Assembly (NCBI RefSeq): GCF_022201045.2
Contig: NC_068558.1
Span: 42,737,501-42,801,500 of the forward strand
Origin: Citrus sinensis
Lineage: Eukaryota; Streptophyta; Magnoliopsida; Sapindales; Rutaceae
Direction of reading: 5' to 3'
Length of the DNA stretch: 64,000 nt
Part shown: piece after piece, positions 38,201-48,065 of the stretch
Numbering within the stretch: the stretch's first letter is position 1
Layout: every line of letters begins with the position of its first letter
Translations under genes and position numbers: made by a program
Notes under the pieces: generated by a model
The model's input: the letters and a program-made list of their open reading frames with translations, nothing else
Told to the model about the DNA's origin: nothing
Database searches by the model: none

Positions 38201-38809
38201 TCCGTGATATGGAGCAACTCTCTGGTGGGGAGAAGACAGTTGCGGCACTCGCATTACTCTTCTCTATTCACAGGTGTGTCCTATAGATTAGATCAATCTT
38301 AGCTCTTCTATTTACTCGCAACTCAAGTGATGGATTCTGTTGGGAATGCACATAGCCTGCCTTAACCATCCTTGAGCATTTTCGTTCTTTCGTGTGATGT
38401 TTCAGCTACAAGCCTTCGCCTTTTTTCATACTGGATGAAGTTGATGCGGCTTTGGATAATTTAAATGTTGCCAAGGTAGCTGGATTCATCCGCTCAAAAT
38501 CATGTGAGGGAACCAGGGGAAATCAGGATGCGGATGAAGGCAATGGTTTTCAGAGTATTGTGATATCTCTGAAGGATAGCTTTTATGACAAAGCTGAAGC
38601 TTTGGTTGGGGTTTACAGGGACTCAGATAGAAGGTGAATTTTTTCACATAATCTTTAATTGTTTTCCTTTACTGGCAACTTTTTACAATGTCATGGTCCA
38701 CGATGTCAAGTTAATGAACATGCTACTAACAAATAATGCTCCTTTTTTAACTTTTGGCAGCTGTTCAAGAACCCTGACATTTGACCTGACAAAGTACCGA
38801 GAATCTTGA
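28858..38809 (+). CDS. SMC1: cohesin subunit SMC1
   Basis: Core cohesin ATPase holding sister chromatids together in the nucleus. Eighteen exons: 28858-29295, 29740-29976, 31047-31280, 31800-32038, 32400-32666, 33051-33321, 34097-34221, 34461-34570, 34659-34766, 34836-34975, 35431-35520, 35612-35820, 36675-36844, 37105-37214, 37323-37702, 38022-38273, 38406-38633, 38761-38809. All phases close, giving 1218 residues, the length I recall for Arabidopsis SMC1. Walker A GPNGAGKS is at residues 38-45. Two long coiled coils flank the hinge ([20 protein letters not shown] to [11 protein letters not shown]). The ABC signature is LSGGEKT, and Walker [14 protein letters not shown] is near the C-terminus, which ends FDLTKYRES. 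Intron 7 is AT-AC type. Intron 5 holds a decayed copy of exon 6, and intron 6 holds two partial copies of exon 7. Confidence 0.97.
30810..30957. repeat. tandem duplication of ~74 bp in SMC1 intron 2
   Basis: TGAAAACAAAATAAAAACT followed by TATTATTATATAAAATTAATG occurs at about 30830 and again at about 30908 with few differences. It is a direct tandem duplication inside the 1.07-kb AT-rich intron. Confidence 0.8.
32959..33036 (+). pseudogene. decayed tandem copy of the 5' part of SMC1 exon 6
   Basis: The segment reads GAAAACCTGAAGTCTA, AAAATCAATTAC and TGAATTGAAGGCTGATA in the same order and spacing as 33050-33127, which is the start of exon 6 ([17 protein letters not shown]). The offset is 91 bases. 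The copy has lost the reading frame and a clear acceptor, and now lies in intron 5. Confidence 0.85.
33776..34149 (+). repeat. triplicated acceptor and 5' half of SMC1 exon 7 (hinge)
   Basis: Three units of 112-117 bases (33776-33887, 33904-34020, 34033-34149) repeat at about 128 bases. Each holds AATAATCAATATTATGGTT, the acceptor region TACATTGGTTCTGTACAG and the exon start encoding [12 protein letters not shown]-like sequence. Unit 3 is the working exon (from 34097). Unit 1 has ACTG in place of ACAG and a 5-base deletion in the exon part. Unit 2 keeps ACAG and an open frame ([17 protein letters not shown]) followed by GTAATT, a possible donor. Confidence 0.95.
34222..34460 (+). other. U12-type AT-AC intron in SMC1
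   Basis: The protein requires FDVIQ to join FDPSLEK. The only in-frame join is ATTCA|ATATCCTTTG ... GGACTTAACAATTGCAC|ATTTGATCC. The 5' end ATATCCTT is the minor-spliceosome AT-AC consensus. GACTTAAC resembles the U12 branch site TCCTTAAC, placed about 10 bases before the AC terminus as expected. No GT-AG alternative keeps frame. Confidence 0.95.
35152..35283. repeat. G-rich tract plus (GA)n and (GACA)n in SMC1 intron 10
   Basis: At least four runs of three or more G occur within 35152-35183 on the coding strand. They are followed by AAAAAAAAAAG, a long GA run and GACAGACAGACA. The G-runs could fold as a G-quadruplex in the transcript. Confidence 0.85.
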
Positions 38810-39726
38810 AGATCCACTGTGCGTTAACGATTCTTTTTGTAAATTACCGTACTTTGGGGTCGTTAGATGTAAATAGTGAATAGTTTTTATGACGTGTTGC
38901 AGTTTGATGTTGTTTTTTTTATTTCGTAAGGCATGTTTATTACTTGGATTAACAGATTTGTTAACTTTTTCCCTGTCTAGTTATAATACAACTTCCGGTG
39001 TCATCCAAGATTCCAAAGAGTTCTTTACCAAAAATCTCCAGGAAGCTTCAACTTTTGAGTTTTGTAATCTATCACTTGCTAATTGATGCGGTGTCTCTAT
39101 CTTTCTCTCTCTCACAACACATGGACAAAAGTGCTAAATGTATGTGATAACTGATAATCGATCAAATGCAGATTAATGTTGTGTCTCTCATAGTCAGATG
39201 TAGACACCATTCACGGCCAGGGCACCTGTATCCCTCTCTGCAACAGAAGCTTTAAAGTTCAAGTGAACAGATGGAGATAACATTCATCAAGCACCCATAT
39301 ATTATCCCGGCCGAAGGTCGAAATACGATGACTCCATCTATCTTAATGGTTGTTGGTTTTATTGGTTTCCCTTTTGAACTGCCTCGAGGTCAAGGCTGAT
39401 GCAATCAAGCGGATTTCGCAGCTGGATGGTGCTGGATAAACTAGTTCGGTCAAGGTGGCACCATTGGTTTAAAACCGAAATGCGATTTGTCGACGGGTTT
39501 TAATTTACAGCTAACTAGGTATGGAAAAATGGTAAATCCGATAACAAGAAATTGTGCTGGGAAATTCTTACATCTATATTTAACGGGAAATATAATTCGT
39601 TTCCTTATGAATGCCACTTATTTTTCGTCCCACAACTACCACCAATTTGTAAGCTGGCAGATGTTTGGCAGTTAAAAATACTCGCCCTAAATAAGGCAAC
39701 TATTGGAGGCAGTTGCTTGGTTCCCA
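38810..39726. other. SMC1 3' UTR and intergenic DNA
   Basis: No open frame of note. The 3' UTR of SMC1 probably occupies the first few hundred bases, and the promoter of the patellin gene the last few hundred. Confidence 0.6.
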
Positions 39727-39733
39727 TATAAAA
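39727..39733 (+). promoter_or_regulatory. TATA box of the patellin gene
   Basis: TATAAAA lies about 150 bases upstream of the patellin start codon, followed by a CT-rich leader. This places the transcription start near 39757-39765. Confidence 0.55.
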
Positions 39734-39832
39734 CGGAAAAGAGAATCCTTTTCTCGCCCTCCTTCCCTACCCCTCTATTTGGCACAGTCTTCTCTCTCCC
39801 CGTGGGAATTCCGTTTTCCGGCTAAGTCGTCT

Positions 39833-39898
39833 ATGCAATGGATGAGTTCTGACGGGGAGAAGTACCAAATCAGTTGCAATGTCGAGGGGGTTAATTGA
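39833..39898 (+). CDS. upstream ORF overlapping the patellin start codon
   Basis: An ATG at 39833 in the predicted leader opens 21 codons (MQWMSSDGEK...) and ends at TGA 39896-39898. It overlaps the patellin ATG (39879) in another frame. If the leader starts near the TATA box, scanning ribosomes meet this ATG first, so it may lower patellin translation. Confidence 0.4.
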   Translation: MQWMSSDGEKYQISCNVEGVN

Positions 39899-42196
39899 CA
39901 ATGGAAGCAACAAGATCTATGATGAAACTGAAATTGTTCAGAATTTTAAGGAGGGGGAGGCTATTGAGAAAGAAGAGAACCATAGAGTCCATAAAACTTT
40001 TACTTCCCAAGAGAATCCTGAACATGTTCAAGAAGATGGGAACAGAGAAGCTGCTGCTATAATTGACATGAAGTTCAAAAAGAAAAAGGCCTTGTTAGAA
40101 TTTCGTTGCATGGTTGAAGATGCAGTTCTCGGTAATTATCTTTTAGGGAAACCCCCGAGAAGTCATTCTCCGAAAGAAGCTGCATTGGCCAGATCACAAC
40201 TCAAAAAGATTACTCTGTGGGGTGTGCCTTTGTTGCCAAGCAAAGCACATGAAGGAACTGACATTGTACTCTTGAAATTCTTGAAAGCAAAAGACTACAA
40301 GGTTCATGATGCCTTTGAGATGCTTCGGAAGACCCTCAAATGGCGAAGGGATTACTTGGCTGATTTAATCCAGGAAGACGGTTTGGATCCTGATGTTGGA
40401 AAACTCGTTTACTCTAACTGCAAAGACAGAGAGGGTCGCCCTTTGTATTACAATGTTTGTGGCGCATTCAAGAACAGGGAATTGCCCGAAAAATTAGTTG
40501 ATTTGGAGGATCTTTGTGACCAGTTTATTAGGCTTGAAGTGAAGTTCGTGGAAAAGGGTATAAAGGAACTAAACTTTAAACCTGGTGGCGCAAACTCTAT
40601 AGTTCAGATAATAGATTTGAAGAACTCAAAGCCTCCCGACATTAAGAAATTTCGTGTTGTCAGCAAGAAAACTGTAATGATGCTTCAAGACAACTATCCT
40701 GAGCTCATGCACAGAAATGTAAGTTTTTTTTTTCTTTTTTCTTATAAATAGGATGATAATTGGATCAGTTTCAATTACAGAATTTTATATATATGTATTC
40801 TTGATTTGCAGATAATCATAAACGTTCCCTTTTGGTACTATGCATTTCATACAGTGGCTTCCAAGTTCCTAAGCCCGAGGTGTAAAAGGAAGTTTGTATT
40901 TGCAAGACCAGCAAAAGTTACCAAGACCCTTCTCAAGTGAGAAGTCTAAATCTGGTTGCGTTTCTCAAGTGTTTTCTATGATTTGCTTGTTACCTCTTTT
41001 AACCATTTTAACCAAACTTTTGGGTTAAAAAACATTCAGATTCATATCTCCAGAGAATCTTCCAGTTGAATATGGTGGTCTCTACAGAGAAAATGATGAT
41101 TTTTTCCCTGAGGACAGAACCTCAGAATTGATTGTCCGGAAAAATACAGCTGGTTCCGTCAGAATTCCAGTAGCAGAGGTAATTACATAACTTTCCATTT
41201 TGTTTCTTTTAAGCTAAGTGGATTGGATCCTCATACTTCTTGAATCGCTCTTTGGGATTTTACCAGTTGAATCAAATGGTACCCTCCTAACCTGCATAAA
41301 TACTTCTATTTAAAATATCACAACCTTCCCAATTCTTCTATATTAAAGCTAATCATAACTGGAAACTGAATTCTCTTCGCACCCACTTAACCGGGGATTC
41401 GACCTTATCCTCTTGTACCATGCTAAGAGATATTTTATTACTTATTGAACCGACTGGCACCGACTTAACTTATCATTCACCATACTAATTAAATGTTTTT
41501 TTTTAATATTGATTACACATCAAATTATTGTATTACACAAATATTTAAAAATAAATATTTATAACTGTTATTACAAACATTACCCTTATATTTACAATCA
41601 GATATAATTAGATGTACATAATTAAGACTTACATTGTTACATTATTGTTATATTAAATCAATGAAGTATCTACCCAGACAAATAACATTCTCTGCTCCAC
41701 TCGCATTTCGTAAAGAAGAAATACTTACAAATAAACTTCATACAATCATGCATAATGCTTAATTGAGAGAGTTTTTGAGTTCATAGAGACTCGAACCACT
41801 ACCCTCACAATCCTTCTTAATTGTGAGAGTAGAGATTCACTGTTGGACTAAAGGCCCATTACCTACTAATTAAACATATTTAACTTTGGTAATGGGGATT
41901 TTGTTTGTGGTGTTTAGACCGGAGTGACAATGATGTGGGATTTAACAGTATTGGGATGGGATGTGTCCTACAAAGAAGAGTTCATACCGGATGATGAAGG
42001 CTCATACAGAGTTTTGCTTCAAAGTGAGAAGGAAAAGAAAGGAGGAGAAGGAGAGAGCATGAGGAATTCATTTTATATTAGCGAACCAGGCAAGATTGTC
42101 ATAACCATTGACAATGTCACTCTCAAGAATAAAAGGGTTTACTACAGGTTTAAGACCAAACCCGCTGTTCCCATGTATATTGTCTCCAAGGAGTAG
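39879..42196 (+). CDS. patellin-like SEC14/GOLD phosphoinositide-binding protein
   Basis: Patellins bind phosphoinositides and act in membrane trafficking and at the cell plate. Exons 39879-40718, 40812-40936, 41040-41178 and 41918-42196 give 460 residues with closed phases. The acidic N-terminus is short (about 60 residues before a KKKKALLEFR segment), so it resembles PATL4/PATL6 rather than the long PATL1/2. The CRAL-TRIO N segment is KFLKAKDYKVHDAFEMLRKT. The SEC14 lipid domain spans about 165-320 (GRPLYYNVCGAF, NVPFWYYAFHTVASKFLSP, PVEYGG). A GOLD domain at about 350-455 includes WDLTVLGWDVSYKEEF and ends PAVPMYIVSKE. Intron 3 (739 bp) contains a possible SINE. An overlapping uORF precedes the start. 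Confidence 0.93.
41770..41865 (-). repeat. possible tRNA-derived SINE in patellin intron 3
   Basis: Read on the minus strand, a box-A-like TAGTCCAACAGTGA is followed about 50 bases later by a box-B-like GTGGTTCGAGTCTC. The two halves flank a short hairpin of CTCACAATTAAGAAGGATTG type. The acceptor stem does not fold as a real tRNA, so a SINE remnant is more likely. Confidence 0.4.
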
Positions 42197-42501
42197 TAGG
42201 TCTATTAATGTCATTATTTATTCTTGTTGCCATCAATTGTCCATATTTTTCTTGACCGATGAAAGTAATGTGTATGGGCATCTGAAGCTGAGCATATGAA
42301 AAAAGAAGCCAAACACTACTACATTATTCATAATGTATGTTACTACTACCCATTTATTGATCGATCTTAATTTAGTTACAAGCTCCTTCACCAAATTTTG
42401 TTCACATAATTTCAACAAGTGACATTGGATATCTCGGTTCATGCGAGGCATAATCTAACTTGACTAGATATAAATGTAAATCTACATCCCTTCAGTGTGC
42501 A

Positions 42502-42574
42502 GTTCGCGTGGCCTAATGGATAAGGCGCTCGCCTCCGGAGCGGGAGATTGTGGGTTCGAGTCCCACCGTGAACG
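42502..42574 (+). tRNA. tRNA-Arg (anticodon CCG)
   Basis: A full cloverleaf can be folded by eye. The acceptor GTTCGCG pairs with CGTGAAC (one G-T), and the discriminator is G. The D arm is at 42511-42526, and the anticodon stem CTCGC/GCGGG has loop CTCCGGA with anticodon CCG at 42535-42537. The variable loop is five bases, and the T arm is GTGGG TTCGAGT CCCAC. No intron. It reads CGG codons. A T-run near 42595 could terminate pol III. Confidence 0.97.
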
Positions 42575-42704
42575 TTCGCGCTGTATTTATTACACTTTTA
42601 TCCAAAAAAAAAACAAAAGGGAACTAAACAGACGGCAACAAATCTAACATGCAACCGCCAATTTGTCATAAAATACCAACACCGTAGGTTTGTGCTACCC
42701 GGTT

Positions 42705-42721
42705 CACGTGGGACTCACGTG
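42705..42721. promoter_or_regulatory. two G-boxes (CACGTG) upstream of the 11S globulin gene
   Basis: CACGTG occurs at 42705-42710 and 42716-42721, about 480 bases before the globulin start. Paired G-box/ABRE sites with an RY element are typical of ABI3/bZIP-controlled seed storage genes. This could equally relate to other genes nearby. Confidence 0.45.
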
Positions 42722-43072
42722 TATCAAAGTGTCTGTTTGTTAGAATATGATGTGTGTGGTGCTTGCTTTATTTTTCATGAGATCCACTCTCCGGACTGAA
42801 CTACATATTTAATTGAAAGCGAAATTGAAATTGGAAGTGTATATTATCAAAAAAGAAAAAAAAGAAATTGGAAGTGTATCGAACTATACATTAATTAAAG
42901 GTGAGGTTGAAATTGGAAGTTTGTGTATGTATCCACACACACATATGTGTATGTATATATGTATGTATATATGTATACGCGCGCATCAAGTGGGGAAAAA
43001 CAAAAAGTCACATCATAACTTCCATGAGTGCAGTTATGATGTGTAAGAAACAGAAGTGAAGAATGGCCAACA

Positions 43073-43078
43073 CATGCA
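43073..43078 (+). promoter_or_regulatory. RY element (CATGCA) of the globulin promoter
   Basis: CATGCA, the core of the legumin box bound by B3 factors in maturing seed, sits about 53 bases upstream of the TATA box. It fits the seed-storage identity of the gene below. Confidence 0.6.
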
Positions 43079-43130
43079 GCCTCCTTAAGCACAACCTCTT
43101 ATGTGTCACTCCACCCTTTCTCCTCTTACA

Positions 43131-43138
43131 TATAAATA
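43131..43138 (+). promoter_or_regulatory. TATA box of the 11S globulin gene
   Basis: TATAAATA lies 54 bases upstream of the former start codon position, a normal distance for legumin-type genes with short leaders. Confidence 0.7.
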
Positions 43139-43191
43139 CCATCCACTACGATTCCCACTAGCCACTTCACTTCAAACCCACAATTATCTGC

Positions 43192-45012
43192 ACGGCCAAG
43201 CCTTCACAGCTCTCCGTCTTACTGGTTAGCCTTGTTATTTTCTTTCGCGGCTGCCTAGCTGCTAACCAGCAGCAATGGCAGCAACCAAACGACTGCCAAA
43301 TCAATAATCTCGAGGCCCTAGAACCTAATAACCGCGTTGAGTGTGAAGCAGGTGTTGTTGAAACCTGGGACCCTGGGCACGAGCAATTCCAATGCGCTGG
43401 AGTTGCCGTCGTTAGACACACCATCCGGCAGAAAGGCCTTCTCTTGCCACAATTTTCCAACTCTCCTCAACTCGTCTACATTCTCCAAGGTTAAATCGGA
43501 CGAGGCTGAGGCCTGAATTGAATTCTGTCGAAGCAAAATACTGTTTCCACCGCTATTAATTATTCCATTAACATTCTCCATATATCAATTCTAACCGATC
43601 TGTGATATATCACATTTATGTGTAATTGATTTGTTGCTAATTTGAGCGTACACGTACAGGAGAGGGTCTCACGGGGACCCTTTTCCAGGGTACCCTGAGA
43701 CTTATCAGTCACCTCAACAAGGAGGATTCGGAGAAAGTGCTGGCAGGTCCCAGCAGGATAGCCACCAGAAGATTCGACGCTTCCGCCAAGGCGATATTTT
43801 CGCATTGCCAGCCGGAGCAGCTCACTGGTGCTACAACGAGGGCAGTACGCCGGTCGTTGCTGTTGTTCTTCTTGACGTAGCAAACAATGACAACCAACTG
43901 GATAGGAATCCTAGAGTAAGAAAATAATTAACAATTAACTCGCCAAGACTTGTAATTAATAAAGTAATCAGATCTGATGATGAATTTCATTTTTGGATAC
44001 AGAAATTCCATCTGGCTGGTAACCCACATCAAGAGTTCCAGCAACAGCGGCAACAAGAACGTTTTGGCGGTCACCAGCAATGCAACAACGTATTCTGCGG
44101 CTTCGACACGCGGATCCTGGCAGAGGCTTTCAACGTGGACGAGCGTCTTGTGAGGAGGCTCCGGAGCGAGAAGGACTACAGAGGAGCCATTGTTACAGTC
44201 AGAGGTCAGCTCCAGGTTGCGAGGCCACCGAGGACACAGAGTCAACGAGAATACGAGGAAGACAGCAGTGAGTACGAGCGATCTCGGGGACGATACGGAG
44301 GTGGTAATGGCGTTGAAGAGACTATGTGCACCATGAAGCTCAGAGAAAACATCGGCGATCCTTCTAAGGCTGACATTTACACCCAAGGTGCCGGTCATAT
44401 TACCACGCTCAACAGCTTCAACCTCCCTGTGCTAAGATGGATCCAGCTCAGCGCTGAAAGGGGCTTGCTCCACAGAGTACGTATACGAGTAACTGAAAGC
44501 GCGCCCCCCCCCCCCCCCCCCTCTTTTTTTGGGTAAAATTTTTAGACATTTATTCTTTTAATATGTTTACGCAGAATGCGATGATGGTGCCACACTGGAA
44601 CTTGAACGCACAAAGCATAATGTACGCGATAAGCGGATCATGCCACGTCCAGGTCGTGGACAGCTACGGACGGTCTGTGTACGACGGGGAGGTGAGGCGA
44701 GGATAGATAATGGTGGTGCCACAGAACTTTGCTGTGGTGAAACGGGCGAGGGGGTCGGAATTTGAATGGATTTCTTTTAAGACCAACGATAACGCCATGA
44801 TAAGCCCTCTCTCAGGCCGCACATCGGTGATGAGGGGAATGCCAGAAGAGATACTGGCTAATGCTTTCCAGATTTCGAGGGAAGACGCAAGTAGGATCAA
44901 GCACAACAATCAGCAGACCACTGTCATTCGCAGCAGCCAATCCCAGATGAGAGATGAGGCTTCTGGGCTTCAGCTTAATATAAGAAAATGTCAAGTGATG
45001 TTGTTAATGTAA
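43192..45012 (+). pseudogene. 11S (legumin-type) seed storage globulin, recently inactivated
   Basis: Four exons (43192-43489, 43660-43915, 44003-44476, 44575 to about 45012) keep the standard legumin structure. They encode a signal peptide, the acidic chain ([20 protein letters not shown]), the cupin segments (GDIFALPAGAAHWCYNEG), the processing site NGVEETMC and the basic chain up to DEASG. Three lesions stop expression of a normal protein. The start codon reads ACG (43192), exon 2 lacks one base at its first codons so the frame shifts, and a TAG (44704-44706) replaces the expected Gln in the basic chain. Everything else is open, and promoter elements are intact, so the loss looks recent. 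Intron 3 holds 18 consecutive C. An alternative is a sequencing or assembly error at these sites. Confidence 0.9.
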
Positions 45013-45539
45013 TATGTCTGTAAAGCGGATGAAATATGTAGCTTTTCTTTTGTGGGTTAGGGAGTCATGAGGTGGGTACCGAATAATAACAATAAAGAGA
45101 CTATCTATTATGAGTCCGCTCTGCTCTGAGAGAAGAGAGTTTGTAGTTAAAGTTATTGTTAACTACTGTTTTTATGTGTACTTTGTACGTTTAAAAATGA
45201 GTTTCTAAGAAATATATAGTAAATAGTAGTAGTGTTCGCATATAATATATCGATTAAGTAATCTCCTCAATGACTTATTATCTTGATCGCTTGATAGGAG
45301 TGTAAAATAGGACACATTTGTTGAGAGGCCAAAATGAGGACATGCATGTTGCTTAAGAATTAAGACCATACACTACAAGAACAACTGCAGTGCGATTGTT
45401 CAATTGAATTCTCTGCAATAATACTAAATTAAAAAAAAAATTGTTATTTTCATAAATTTGATGGTCCAATTTCATCGAGCATAGGTAATTTAACAGACTT
45501 GATTTTTCTGCACCTTTATTTTAATCTACTTATGGGCTG

Positions 45540-46262
45540 CTTCGTCAGGAAATCTGAAGAATCTTGAAACGCTATTCATGTATCCTATAATTGTATCTAT
45601 TCCTTCAATGCTTGGGGCATTTAACCAATCTGACATCTTCGATCTTGGTTATACCCAACTCAATGGCTCAATTCCTCAAGAACTCATGAACTGCTGGGAG
45701 TTGCAGTCATTATGATCGGGAAACAACAATATCACAGATCGGCAAACTAGCTTACAGTACTGGGTCAACTTGATTCAAGCCATAACTTTATTAATGGCAC
45801 GATTCCTTCGCAATTGGGAAAACTTTTAAGCAAGGATATTGTAGAGAGCTACTCCATCTGCGTCCCTCCGTTTCACGGTGCAGTGCCTAACCTACGCGTA
45901 TCATTCACAGCAAGCAATAAATCCGTATGCCTAATGACTTTGGCATTGCTAGACTTTCATATTCTGGCTAAATTAGCAGTTCTCTTACTGATCTGGGTAA
46001 ATAACTCAAATACTAATTGGTAATTACTCTTTTTTATTAACTTGTACAGATTAAAGGAAAATTATAATTAAAGGCTTCTACTTTGTTGCAAAACCTGCCT
46101 CCGTGACAGAAGAACGAGACGTTTATAGCCTTGAAATCGTGGCATTAAAATTACTACTGAGAAGTGTTGTCGTCATCGTCATCTAATCAGAATATATAGC
46201 TAATTGATATATTACATCCGCACGCCTCTCAGTCTCTCGCCTCTTGTTGATCAAACTGTAAT
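45540..46262 (+). pseudogene. remains of an LRR receptor-like kinase gene
   Basis: Scattered frames encode LRR pieces (GNLKNLETLF; LNGSIPQELMNCWELQSL; HNFINGTIPSQLGK). Then comes a kinase activation segment with NDFGIARLSYSG, a piece like VTEERDVYSLEIVAL (from VTEKCDVYSFGVVALE) and a C-lobe piece SSSSSNQNI/LIDILHP. The order follows a plant MIK2-type LRR kinase, but most of the ectodomain, the transmembrane segment and the N-lobe are missing. The frame changes several times. It is an old, heavily deleted host pseudogene. Confidence 0.75.
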
Positions 46263-46744
46263 TTTTGATAGAATATTAATTACAGAATTATTGATAGAAT
46301 ATTAAAGTAATCTATTTTTGATAGAATATCTCACAGAATTATTGATTGCTGGCAGGGAAGGTTTTATCTGTAATTTTACTGGGGTGCACTTTTCTCTTTC
46401 GTATGGATACTTACTTAGCAGTCCCGTTGATATAATGAGCATTAACAATGGACCAGTGTGTGCATCTCCATCTCGTGACCGGGGTGTGGGAAGTGAAGTG
46501 AGCAATTAATCCATCGTCCCTTAAACAAATGGATTGGGACTGGGTTTATAATTAGGAGAGCTTTTACTCGTCTTTCAAGTAACCTGGCGCTACCACTTCA
46601 AATTCAAAGTGAAACCGGGGGAATGAAGAAGGATTGTATGTAAATCTAGTCACCTGCCTTGCACGTGTTGCAAATATTATGTCACGTGCTCCTCCTTTAT
46701 TCGTTTTACTAACTTACCCTCAGTTTGAAGTCACGTACTAGCGG
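46262..46744. other. intergenic, no gene seen
   Basis: Contains a short repeated string TTTTTGATAGAATATTAATTACAGAATTATT-like unit (about 46262-46345) and otherwise unremarkable sequence up to the Pack-MULE target site. Confidence 0.5.
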
Positions 46745-46753
46745 CCACAAGAA

Positions 46754-47827
46754 GGGTTATTTTCCGTCAGCCCCCACATGTTTCGACAAAAGCTGACGTG
46801 CACCCTATGTTTCAACAACCATCACCACGCCCCCAAATCAACATATCCAACCGTTATCTTTCACGGTAGTAAGGCAAAATTAAGATTTGAGATTTTTTTT
46901 ATTTTTTTATTTTTTCAGTCTTTATATTACTCTCTCCGGTAGTGAAGAGAGTTTCTCCTTCCTAACAAGCTTGTGCGTGTTTTCTGTGTTACATTCTTGT
47001 AAAAATATAGTTCTATTGAGAGCAGTTGCAGCCCCCTAATAATCCATAATTCTTTCTAAAAACTTGTAGATTATCCCAAGATGGTGGCTGAAGCAAAGTT
47101 AGTGGCTGAAGAATTGGGAATTGGGAATTGATTCTCTCTGTGATGAAATCTCATTCAGGGTTGCTACCAAAGAAGACGAGAAAAGAATCCACTTGTCTCT
47201 GGATAGTGAAGATGCAATACTTGGTAATAGGGACTGGACTGTAAAGTTAGGAATCAATCTTTTCTATAGCACCAACCTCAGCCGCTCTCCTCTTTACAGT
47301 AAGCAGATGCCATACAATTCTATTATATACAATGCTTTTGGCCGTAGTTCTCCTGCTAGTTGGCCCAACAAATATGATAACGGGAGACGTCCTGCCAGAT
47401 AGAGAAAAGTAGTAGCATGGAAATGGTGTGGGAGAGTTTGGATGTCAAATCAGGTTCATCCTTTTCTAGTGCAAAAGGATCCTAAGGAACAAGAACTAGA
47501 AAGGAGCTTTCATGCTTGGCCAACACCAGATGAAAATTTTGAAAGAAAACCAGAAAGTATTTGCCAAACTCCCTCGACCTTGGTGACTAGAAAGTACACT
47601 AGGAAGAGGAAAATGGTAGCAGAGAGTGTGTCAAATCTATTGAAGAGAGTAATATAAAGATTGAAAAAATAAAAAAATGAAAAAAAATGTCAAATCTCAA
47701 TTTTGCCGTACTACCATGAAAGATAACGGTTGGATATGCTGATTTGGGAGCGTGGTGATGATTGTTGAAACATTAAGGTGCACGACAATTTTTGTCGAAA
47801 CATGTGGGGGCTGACGGAAAATAACCC
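46754..47827. mobile_element. Pack-MULE, 1074 bp, with 9-bp target duplication
   Basis: Terminal inverted repeats of about 182 bases (46754-46936 and 47646-47827) start GGGTTATTTTCCGTCAGCCC and are about 90% identical by eye. The element is flanked by a perfect 9-base direct repeat CCACAAGAA (46745-46753 and 47828-47836). Long TIRs plus a 9-base duplication define Mutator-like elements. No transposase is present. The interior is a captured host coding fragment. The right end lies 239 bases upstream of the secreted-protein gene start. Confidence 0.96.
47080..47640 (+). pseudogene. captured gene fragment inside the Pack-MULE, resembling REF6/JMJ12
   Basis: The interior encodes VKLGINLFYSTNLSRSPLYS, KQMPYNSIIYNAFGRSSPAS, WKWCGRVWMSNQVHPFLVQK and YTRKRKMVAESVSN. 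From memory this resembles the region between the JmjC core and the zinc fingers of the H3K27 demethylase REF6 (JMJ12). The frame is mostly open from about 47148 but is broken by a TAG near 47400, and no JmjC or zinc-finger part is included. The parent gene is not in this window. I am sure it is a host coding fragment and moderately sure of the parent. Confidence 0.65.
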
Positions 47828-48065
47828 CCACAAGAATGGCAAACACGTGAAACGCAGTACAAAAATTGTTTTAAAAAGAAGCAAGCAAGCAATTGTCTCG
47901 AAAATGGTGCTCGGGTCACGACAGCTCCAGTTGGAAAGGACACCGGTCTCAAAGAAGCCATTTTGAAACTGAAACCGACACCGAATCCAAACCAAATCTC
48001 AGTGTTTTTTTTTTTTTTTTAACTCAGATAGATCGCACAGCTCCACATGGAAAGCTAGCAAGAAT

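Noticed and set aside
41765-41870. Possible second tRNA on the minus strand
   Set aside because: Box-A/B-like strings exist but the acceptor and anticodon stems do not pair, so I list it only as a possible SINE.
43928-44398. Antisense open frame of 156 codons
   Set aside because: It is a shadow of globulin exons 2-3 on the other strand, with no domain and no splice context.
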